A stretch of DNA of 11,537 nt, from the NCBI GenBank assembly GCA_946803715.1, contig CAMPET010000586.1, positions 1 through 11,537 of the forward strand. Reading direction: 5' to 3'. This DNA comes from Beroe ovata. Its lineage: Eukaryota; Ctenophora; Nuda; Beroida; Beroidae. Under the pieces are notes generated by a model, which worked only from the letters and a program-made list of their open reading frames with translations, was not told where the DNA came from and did not search any database. Position numbers and translations under genes: made by a program. Shown here piece after piece: positions 1 to 6,492 of the stretch. Positions within the stretch are counted from its first letter, which is position 1, and each line of letters starts with the position of its first letter.

Positions 1-51
1 CATGGGTATAGAGCATGGGTATAGAGCATGGGTATAGAGCATGGGTATAGA
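1..51. repeat. 13-bp tandem repeat, about 3.9 copies, cut by window edge
   Basis: The unit CATGGGTATAGAG is repeated head to tail from base 1, with copies starting at 1, 14, 27 and 40. The last copy fades at about 51 into unrelated sequence. Copies are identical within the window and the array may continue to the left. On the minus strand it lies downstream of the last visible astacin exon, so it is probably intronic to that gene. Confidence 0.9.
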
Positions 52-339
52 CACTAGAGCAAGGGAAATATGTGCGTGATTTCATGTTGATCACACAGTA
101 TGTAGTTTTGATCACACACTCAAACATTCCCTCACTCTACCCTATCACTGATCTACGTTAACAAATGTTAAGTGTATGTCAAATATCTCGAACTACACCC
201 TGAACTCTTCGTGAAGATACTAACAAAGTAACGAAACATCATCTAATTCTATAACCAAAATAATATTGTGTAAAAAAATCCAAATTGTATTTTCTATCAT
301 GGATATTTCCAAGTGGACCTCACTAACTTTCTCTCTCAC

Positions 340-960
340 CTAGGGCATGTCCCAGCTCGTGCATTATGGTCCCCGTATCATCCTGACAGTTGTGTCCTAT
401 TGTCACATTCTGTCGTCCTCCTCTCATACCAACATGGGACGAGCAAACCCTGTGCGCAATGGAGACATGAGACACGCGTGCAGGACACACGAACCCTGTG
501 CGCAATGGAGACATGAGACACACGTGCAGTACACACGTGGAAGACACGACAAATGTGTCTCGCGTTCAATCTTAGACATTGTGTCCAGGCGAGTTCACAG
601 CTGCTAAATTAATTGGGCAAAGGTAAAATTGAGGGAAAAATACACAAAGTTTGCATTTTATCCAATTGTAGTTTCTTTGTCAAATTGTTAATGTTTCATG
701 ATCATGAATTTATTCCCTCTACCTAAATGCGTAATATCTGACACATCTGATTACATTTAACCGAGAATAGATCTATCAATCTAAACACGTCTTGTACCTG
801 CCAGGTACGAAGTTGAGATAGTTGGGTTCCGAACTCCTGGGAACAAAGAGGATACAGGTTCCCTGGTTCCACTCTTTCATTGCCATCTTCACTGAGAGCA
901 CGGACGCGTAGTCATCTGCCAACATAGAGGTGAGAATTGTTATGCTAGGGGTGGGGGGGN

Positions 961-1024
<64 letters not shown>

Positions 1025-2107
1025 ACTAGGGCGACTTTTGTCCCGCCCTGTACTTGGCCTAAAGTACAGGGCCAAGTACAGGGCGTGCCGTGCCAAATGC
1101 AATATCGGATAAATAAAAACTAATTGTATGGAGTGTGTGAAATCATAGCAGAATGGATTTACCCATATCCACATGAACATAGGGGACAGTGTAGATGACA
1201 GATCCAGGGTTGACATTATCACTTGTCTTGTATATCCACGTGTAACTTGGGGTGGTTGATCTCTTCTGTACACTGCTACTCACAGTGTCACCTGCCACAG
1301 TGCCGCCTGTCACAATGTCAGCTGTCACGGTGTCAGCTGTGTCTGCAGTGCTGTAGTACCAGTCTAACGTGGTATCCCATATGATATCCCCTTCCAGTAA
1401 ACCACCTGAAATTGTGGATAACAGTACGGAATACCCAACTTGGCTGATATGGACAACTATAAGTAGTCAATATTGACTCGTCATCTCATCAGAAGGTCAT
1501 GACAACATTATGACTCGAGTAGGGGGCAAGTAGAGGGTCGGCTGTTACTTCTATACGAACAGAACAGTACTTCTATACGAACTGGAATAGGAAGAAACAT
1601 CACACAAGATAGTGTGATTCTTCCACTCTCTCGCCAATATACCTGCTGTGGGTGCTGCTGTGGGTGCTGCTGTGGGTGCTGCGGAGGAGATATACAGGGC
1701 TGTCACCACCACCAACCAGATACCTGTAGTCTTGCTGCCCGCGACCTGAACAATGGGAAATGAGAGAGTTGCAACTTTGACCACAGTTTGAACTCTCAAA
1801 TTGTGATGTTTTCCGTTTCTTCATGGCGCCAAAATTGAACAAAAGTTGTGCGAATGGGACACTTTGTCACCAACACGTATGCTCATTTTTGTAGAAAGAA
1901 ACCCACCATATTATGACCAGTGCACTGAAGGGAAGGATAAGGGAAAGAATGCAAGGACGAATGAATGGATTATAGCCGTGGCTACTGGCTGCTGCGATGA
2001 CCCCCACAACCCACACACACCACGTGACACTTGACATGACACCATGCACCACTTACCATAGACCTCACTAAACTGGTGCACCTGGCTAGCTTGTCAGTGA
2101 GTACCAT
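340..2107 (-). CDS. Astacin-family (M12A) zinc metalloprotease, 5' five exons, 3' part outside window
   Basis: Secreted zinc endopeptidase precursor. Exons on the minus strand: 2107-2057, 1745-1643, 1405-1163, 915-798 and 449-340; all introns are GT-AG. Phases agree at each junction: 0, 1, 1, 2, and 1 at the open end. The 2107 ATG has A at -3 and G at +4; an in-frame ATG ending the exon at 2057 has a poorer context. The spliced product shows a hydrophobic core IWLVVVTALYI (about residues 26-36), a short Ala-Pro-Thr repeat, LLEGDI (54-59, the astacin propeptide F-x-G-D switch, with D58 and Leu for Phe), a basic QKR (98-100) where maturation could occur, the catalytic N-domain with C153, C174 and C193 spaced like the astacin cysteines, and HELGHALG (202-209) with zinc ligands H202, H206 and catalytic E203. 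The third zinc His, Met-turn and any C-terminal domains lie off the left edge. Family call is strong; exon 1 is the least certain part. Confidence 0.88.
446..537. repeat. 46-bp tandem duplication spanning a 3' splice site
   Basis: Two copies (446-491 and 492-537) match at 44 of 46 positions. The first copy contains, on the minus strand, the last bases of the intron (GCGCACAG) and the first bases of the exon that starts at 449. The second copy therefore carries a second identical acceptor, with exon start at 495. The unit is not a multiple of three, so use of the distal acceptor would shift the astacin reading frame. Confidence 0.85.
953..1024. repeat. G7-N-C64 homopolymer pair in astacin intron 3
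   Basis: Seven G (953-959), one N (960) and then 64 uninterrupted C (961-1024). It falls inside the intron between exons 1405-1163 and 915-798, so it does not affect the predicted protein. The switch from G to C across an N suggests either an inverted homopolymer hairpin that could not be sequenced or a false join. A 64-base C/G run can also come from poly-G read artefacts. Confidence 0.85.
1044..1085. repeat. Perfect 16-bp inverted repeat (hairpin), 10-nt loop
   Basis: Arms CGCCCTGTACTTGGCC (1044-1059) and its exact reverse complement (1070-1085) surround a 10-base loop. The loop end contains another partial copy of the arm (AAGTACAGG at 1062-1070). On the minus strand the hairpin is followed 14 bases later by CTAG (1029-1026) and then T, resembling a Helitron 3' terminus. 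It is intronic to the astacin gene. A Helitron 5' end was not found. Confidence 0.75.
1281..1340. repeat. 15-bp degenerate coding repeat in the astacin propeptide, 4 copies
   Basis: Four imperfect 15-bp units (1281-1295, 1296-1310, 1311-1325, 1326-1340) of the type CACRRTGYCRSCTGY on the plus strand. In the minus-strand astacin frame they encode the pentapeptides TADTV, TADIV, TGGTV and AGDTV, lying between the EGD switch motif and the QKR site. The repeat keeps the frame, so length changes would be tolerated. Confidence 0.8.
1645..1682. repeat. 12-bp coding repeat (Ala-Ala-Pro-Thr) x3
   Basis: A GTGGGTGCTGCT-type unit is repeated about three times without change. On the minus strand it encodes three Ala-Ala-Pro-Thr tetrapeptides right after the hydrophobic signal core of the astacin precursor, at the 3' end of exon 1745-1643. 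It is probably at or just past the signal-peptidase site. Confidence 0.85.
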
Positions 2108-2130
2108 GCTTCGTGCCCAATGGGGGCCCT

Positions 2131-2157
2131 GTACCACCGTCACGTGACCAGTGGTAC
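2131..2157. promoter_or_regulatory. E-box palindrome GTCACGTGAC nested in a longer quasi-palindrome
   Basis: GTCACGTGAC (2139-2148) is a perfect 10-bp palindrome identical to the consensus E-box known as the CLEAR motif of TFEB/MITF-type bHLH-Zip factors. It sits inside a wider inverted repeat with arms GTACCAC (2131-2137) and GTGGTAC (2151-2157). It lies about 32-41 bp upstream of the astacin start codon. Binding by such a factor is inference. Confidence 0.5.
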
Positions 2158-2232
2158 TCGAGTATGTGGACTACACGTGACTGGAGTTATGTAGGATTTA
2201 GTGTGCATATGTTACGTTTAGTGCACTTTAAT

Positions 2233-2242
2233 ATGACGTCAT
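2233..2242. promoter_or_regulatory. Full palindromic CRE (TGACGTCA)
   Basis: ATGACGTCAT is a perfect palindrome around the consensus CREB/ATF site TGACGTCA (2234-2241). It lies about 130 bp upstream of the astacin start codon, a usual position for a functional CRE. No experimental support can be drawn from the sequence. Confidence 0.45.
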
Positions 2243-2259
2243 GATGAGTTATGCTGCTG

Positions 2260-3625
2260 CCACCAGAGCCACGCATTGTTATGTGGAGAGGAGATGGGAT
2301 CAGAGAGTGGCAGAGATGGAGCTTGTCCTGGATATATCCAAAATGTGTTGGGAGTGGACCGTTACTATGAGTGAGCTACCAAAGTACCAATCTCGCTATT
2401 GTTCAGCTCAATCGGTATCCGATGGGAGATTCCAGTGCCAAATTGTGCCACGTCGAGATCAGCCCGTGGCACTGTGTTGGGTGCTCACAACTGTTCAATG
2501 TATCAGGATATTATCCAGGAATCGGCCCCACTAAGTAGTAACTTACTACTATATAGTAAGCATGAAGCAGTCGTGATATATGTGGTCCTGTCCCTTATTG
2601 CCCTGTCTACTTTCGAATCTGATGATATTTACAATTCATGTCAAAGCATGTCATTCATTGAATTAGAAAAGTTCTAGAAAGCCCACTAGGAAACTGTCCT
2701 CCAATATATTCAGTAGTTTACTACGGAAACATCTGAAGTCATGTCAATTCAAATTAGTATAAAACTTATTAATTTACTTAACCTAACTCTGTTATCATTT
2801 TAAGAATTGATTCCATAGAAATCCTATTTTATAACTCCACAGATTTGAAAGTAGCCCCAAACTCCCTCCCTCTCTCTGTCTGATGACTTAATTCTCAGTC
2901 ATGCAGTTTCTTTCTGGACTACAGGTGTCACGTGAGAGAAAGAAACAACTGTGACACACGCTCTGTGTTTTGCATTAATCAGTAATCATCGTTTATCTGG
3001 ACCCCTAATTTAGTTGTTGTTTAGCAAAAGTCCGGGTTACAATCCCATTGAACTATTGTAATTAATGAGCTAATTAATTGTAACATTTGTTTTCCATACC
3101 CCCAACAATTATAATCCAGCTTTATCCCATTGACCCGGGCGGTCACTGGTGAACTATAACAAACACTCTATTATTGTGATTCATGACCAATGTCCCACGT
3201 TATTTCCTGTCCTATTATTCTAGTGATGTGCCTAATCAGTGCTAATCGCATGAGATTCATGGACCCATCGTGTCACAGTGCAATTGGGGCACACGTCTTA
3301 CAATGACATTTTCCGTTATCTATTTCTCTAGAATCCCCAAATTAACTGAAATACCTGTCATTCTACTGATAACGATATGGCCATGATCAAGTAATACTGT
3401 GTTCTCTTATCTGCGGCTGATCTAATCTCCTCGGCCATCGCGCTTATCTTGTTTCAGTAGATAACTATATCATGGGTACAGCTGCTCATGCAGTCATTTC
3501 TTTCATGCAATTGTTGCAGGTTGCTATGGTATTCCTCATAGTATCTTAGCGGATTTCGGGCTAAGATTATTTGAAATTAGATATCAGCTCCTTCAATTCA
3601 GAACAAAAAGTGACACACCCATTGG

Positions 3626-3626
<1 letters not shown>
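2260..3626. other. Intergenic stretch, no gene recognised
   Basis: I read both strands and found no convincing exon, RNA gene or transposon motif. Short open frames on the plus strand at 2241-2534 and 2399-2677 resemble no family I know and lack splice or start support. Small structures include a near-perfect palindrome AGTAGTAA-C-TTACTACT (2534-2550) and CACGTG at 2929-2934. From about 2700 the sequence is AT-rich and ordinary. Confidence 0.6.

Positions 3627-3656
<30 letters not shown>
3627..3656. repeat. (CA)15 microsatellite ending at an N
   Basis: Fifteen uninterrupted CA dinucleotides are followed by the single N at 3657 and then, with no transition, the interior of the LINE open frame. 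The microsatellite-N-LINE junction looks like a contig join. Confidence 0.95.
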
Positions 3657-3658
3657 NT

Positions 3659-5640
3659 GAGTTCCCAGCTGCTCTCACTCACAAATTCCTAGAAATTTGT
3701 GAAAACCGCATACCTGTTCGGTCTGTTAAGTCTGGGAGACCCAGAATCATCAATGGTATCCGACGCAGGAAGAGAAAACTAAGAGGAAAACTTAATGCTC
3801 TCCGTGCGAGTTCTTCCGCCTCACCTGCCTCTATACTAGCCACTGAACGGCAACTCGCTATCACGGAATTTGAACTTGGTGAATCTCTCAACAGTATCAG
3901 AGAAACGAGGGAAAAATCCATGGTCAAATCCATCAAATCTAACCCTAAGGCGTTTTTCGGCTTTGCCAAACGGATGAGGAAGCTCATTTCAGAGATTGGC
4001 CTCCTCTTCGATGATCAGGGCAACGCTAAGTCTGACCCTCTTGCCATGGCAAACCTCCTGCAAGACAAGTTCACTGAGTCCTTTTCCGATCCAAACGCCC
4101 AGGGTATAAGCAACACTGTTTCACCACCCACCATAACGTCTCCCTTCCCTGAGCTCCTCGAATCTGACATCAGGAGTGACCTCATTTCCGCCCTGAACGA
4201 GCTCAATCCCTCCTCTGGCCCTGGTCCCGACGGGGTGCCAGCAGTGTTCCTACAGCAGTGCAGTGACGAAGTTGCTGACCCTCTCACCCTTCTCTGGAGG
4301 GAGTCGCTAGAAATTCGGAAGGTCCCGGATTTCTACAAGCGAACCACCATCATCCCTCTCCACAAGAAGGGCCCAACTTCCGACCCTGCTAACTACCGTC
4401 CCATCTCCATGACCTCTCACATCATGAAATCGTTTGAGCGGGTCATGAGAAATCACTTTGTGAGTTTCCTTGAGCAAAACAAGATTCTCTTGGACAACCA
4501 ACACGGTTTCCGAGCTGGCCGTAGTTGCTTAATTCAGCTTCTCAGTCACATCGATGACGTCATTCAGGGACTCCTACAGGACTCGTCCATAAATACGATC
4601 TTCTTGGACTTTTCCCGTGCCTTTGACAGAGTCGATCACCAACCCCTGCTCTCCAAAATGACGTCAAACGGTTTCCTCACTCAGATCACCGATTGGGTTG
4701 CGTCCTTCCTCACTGCGGTCGAAGTCAATCTGTTTCCGTCCAAGGGACCCTTTCCCGCACTGCCACTATCCTAAACGGGGTCCCCCAAGGTACCGTCTTG
4801 GCCACTATCCTGTTCCTGATATTTGTGAACGAGCTCGAAGACGTCATGACTCACTCAATAATTCGCTTTTTTGCAGACGACATGCGTCTCTCTAAGCTCA
4901 TCAAGTCCACTGAGGATATTCAGCTTCTCCAGTCCGACCTGTCTGCAGCGATATCATGGGACAGACGAAACAACCTCCTACTACACGATAAGAAGTTCAA
5001 ACTTATCATTACTGAACCGAACATCACTCCTCTACTTCTAGCCCACATGAAGGAGCTCCCCGAGACAAGCAGTCTCCGATCTTACGTGATTCCCTCAGGG
5101 CAACTCGAAAAGTCGACCTGCGTGAGAGATCTCGGTACCATCGTGTCCAATGACTTGTCCTGGTCCAGCCAAATAGCCACGATTGCCGCTCAGGGTCGCA
5201 ACATGGCCAACTGGGCGCTGAGTGTCTTCAGCTCGAGGGATCGTACCACGATACTCACTCTGTAAAAGGCTCTAGCTGGGCTCTCACCTATAATATGCTT
5301 CATCGGTGATATCCATCTTATAGAAGGAGTCCAGCGTTCCTGTATCGCCCGTATCCAGGGCTCTGGTGACAAACCTCGGTGAAAAATCCTCCACGGTCTG
5401 CCCCTAACTTCACAGATTTGTCGTTCCGTCCCCCTGGCAGACTCGGGGTTAAGGCCATTGTCCCACCTATTCCTGAAACCAGAGGTCGCCGGGCTAAGTC
5501 TCTTTTCGAACATAGCTTTGTTGCACGAGCACCCCGTCTCTGGAACACACTGCCGGCAGTAGTAACTACTGCATTTCAGCTTTCCGTTTTCAAAACCGCA
5601 TTGCAAAAACACCTTGATACGATCCCTGATCGTCTCCGAT
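3659..5640 (+). pseudogene. LINE ORF2 reverse transcriptase, broken by frameshifts and stops
   Basis: The first frame is open from the N at 3657 to 4714 and includes the NPKAFFGFAK linker, GPGPDGVP, the PLHKKG and ANYRPIS motifs, the FRAGRS motif, and FLDFSRAFD carrying the first catalytic Asp (about 4599-4632). At about 4715 the frame shifts by a net one or two bases. The second frame continues with GVPQGTVL and FADD (about 4868-4880), the catalytic Asp pair. A TAA at 5263-5265 replaces a tyrosine expected in TLYKAL. Near 5270-5320 the usual LEY...LWNP stretch is partly deleted with frame disturbance and another stop. Another stop and frame change near 5380 lead to the conserved tail HSFVARAPRLWNTLP (about 5512-5556). 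The enzyme copied element RNA into genomic DNA by target-primed reverse transcription; this copy cannot make it. Confidence 0.88.
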
Positions 5641-5731
5641 TGCGGGTTACGGTGTCGAACACAACAACAGTCTCCTCAACTACGGTGGTGCCGCTCAAGG
5701 GATGGCCAGCTAGTCTCACTACGAATCTACC

Positions 5732-5758
5732 ACAAGTAACACAAGTAACACAAGTAAG
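5732..5758. repeat. 9-bp repeat ACAAGTAAC x3, probable LINE 3' tail
   Basis: Copies at 5732-5740, 5741-5749 and 5750-5758, the last with one change, follow the LINE coding region. Short terminal repeats of this sort are common at the 3' ends of CR1/L2-like elements, so this probably marks the end of the insertion. Confidence 0.6.
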
Positions 5759-5774
5759 TAACAAACACGGGCAA

Positions 5775-5834
5775 ACAGACACACCCACACACACACACCC
5801 CCACACTCATACACACACCCCACACACATTAACA
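5775..5834. repeat. CA-rich simple sequence
   Basis: Imperfect CA/CCA-rich sequence directly after the LINE tail, interrupted by CCCCC, TCAT and TTAA. Reading frames through it (Thr-His-Pro) are composition artefacts. Confidence 0.85.
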
Positions 5835-5859
5835 CGCACTGTATGATGGTCGGATCAGG

Positions 5860-5940
5860 AATGGTTTAACACTCTTTATAACAGCCTCTCTTCCTCCTAT
5901 CACATATTTGTGATAAAACCATTCTCTCTAGTTAGAGAGA
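5860..5940. repeat. Cluster of small inverted repeats
   Basis: AATGGTTT (5860-5867) pairs with AAACCATT (5916-5923). Inside it, TATCACA-TATT-TGTGATA (5898-5915) is a perfect hairpin. It is followed at once by TCTCTCTA-GT-TAGAGAGA (5923-5940), another perfect hairpin. I assign no function; the nested layout could be the remnant of a small foldback element. Confidence 0.6.
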
Positions 5941-5990
5941 TAGTGAGAGAGAGATAGTGAGAGAGAGAGAGAGTGAGAGAGTGAAAGAGT
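5935..5990. repeat. GA-rich simple repeat
   Basis: Mostly GAGA with ATAGTGAG interruptions repeated about every 16 bases. No gene is seen in 5846-6380, which is otherwise unique sequence with short hairpins such as CCTCAAT/ATTGAGG (5998-6019). Confidence 0.85.
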
Positions 5991-6253
5991 ATGGCCCCCT
6001 CAATTGCGGAATATTGAGGATAAAGCCTGTCTTCAGGACTCTACACTCCGCTATGGTTAGCTATGGCCATGGGCGTGTGTGTGTGTTGGTGAGGCAATGA
6101 GTGTGGGAAGAGAAGCCCACCTTTCCGCCAATATGTGGGTTGAAACTGTAAAACATTGATGTGAAAACTGTTTCTGCGAATCATGCCTCACTTGAGACTC
6201 ACTCACGAAATAGGGGAATAGAGAGGGAAGTGGAGTGTTTATGCAGTGACTAC

Positions 6254-6300
6254 AGGAGGGAGAGAGGAGAGGAGAGGAGAGAGAGAGAGAGAGAGAGAGG
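6254..6300. repeat. GA/GGA microsatellite
   Basis: GGAGA units pass into about a dozen pure GA dinucleotides. The minus-strand open frame through this region (Ser-Leu-rich) follows from the CT composition and is not a gene. Confidence 0.9.
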
Positions 6301-6381
6301 TCTCGTGATGAGAGAAAGCGATGTGTGGCTGCCTCAACTTTCCACTGTGAGAAACAGAAAACGTCCTTCATTAAGCATAGA

Positions 6382-6453
6382 ATGATTGCTTTACTTTTAG
6401 CACTTTTTCGGTCCATTTATTATTTGTTTTTCACTCCATCATGCGTTCAAGCG
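6382..6453 (+). CDS. Possible signal-peptide exon upstream of the 15-mer array
   Basis: From the ATG at 6382 (A at -3) the frame reads 24 residues beginning MIALLLALF and ending in CVQA, which resembles a signal peptide with an A-x-A-like end. After that it enters the GT microsatellite. It is in the same nominal frame as the Asn-Ala-Pro-Leu-Ser reading of the array, but the N at 6492 makes that meaningless as evidence. It could begin a secreted repeat protein whose first intron holds the GT repeat, or be chance T-rich sequence. Confidence 0.18.
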
Positions 6454-6458
6454 ATTTT

Positions 6459-6491
6459 GTGTGTGTTTGTGTTTGTGTGTGTGTGTGTGTG
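6459..6491. repeat. GT microsatellite ending at an N
   Basis: Imperfect then pure GT repeats run into the single N at 6492, after which the 15-bp array starts immediately. This resembles the (CA)n-N junction at 3657. Confidence 0.93.
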
Positions 6492-6492
6492 N

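Larger units (their letters stand above)
2108..2260 (-). promoter_or_regulatory. Putative promoter/5' flank of the astacin gene
   Basis: This stretch lies directly upstream of the minus-strand start codon. It contains CCAAT in plus orientation at 2117-2121, the palindrome GTCACGTGAC at 2139-2148, another CACGTG at 2174-2179, and ATGACGTCAT at 2233-2242, which includes the complete CRE TGACGTCA. No clear TATA box is seen. The transcription start is not visible, so part of this may be 5' UTR. The grouping of factor-binding palindromes just ahead of a start codon is what suggests a promoter; the bound factors are inferred from motif knowledge only. Confidence 0.45.
3658..5758 (+). mobile_element. 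Non-LTR retrotransposon (LINE, CR1/Jockey-like), 5'-truncated and decayed
   Basis: About 2.1 kb remains: the linker and reverse-transcriptase part of ORF2, its C-terminal region, and a short tail. The apurinic endonuclease and any ORF1 are missing. The left end is the N at 3657 next to (CA)n, so truncation may be biological (typical LINE 5' truncation) or an assembly break. The right end is placed at three ACAAGTAAC-like units (5732-5758), since CR1/L2-type elements often end in short tandem repeats; this boundary is inferred. No target-site duplication could be defined because the left flank is uncertain. Confidence 0.85.

Noticed and set aside
323-547. 74-residue minus-strand ORF taken as a whole small protein
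   Set aside because: Only 449-340 is the astacin exon; the rest is intron and the 46-bp duplication.
776-1273. 165-residue minus-strand ORF with a poly-Gly stretch
   Set aside because: It runs through an intron and the C64 run. Only its last part (915-798) is a real astacin exon; the glycine tract is the homopolymer read in frame.
1867-2052. Alternative signal-peptide-like ORF (MSSVTWCVWVV...) on the minus strand
   Set aside because: It lies in intron 1 of the astacin model. A phase-1 donor there (A|GTAGCC) is weak, while the ATG|GTAAGT exon at 2057 fits better. It could still be an alternative first exon.
2241-2677. Two overlapping plus-strand ORFs of 92-97 residues
   Set aside because: No recognised motif, no good splice sites, and one lacks an ATG; they overlap the presumed promoter side of the astacin gene.
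3679-5612. Minus-strand ORFs opposite the LINE
   Set aside because: They are complements of the reverse-transcriptase coding sequence with no family features of their own.
5379-5846. Independent 155-residue gene
   Set aside because: It is the C-terminal tail of the LINE ORF2 (HSFVARAPRLWNTLP) followed by translated CA-rich sequence.
6057-6416. 119-residue minus-strand ORF
   Set aside because: Its Ser-Leu and Thr-His runs come from the GA and GT repeats; the remainder shows no protein character.
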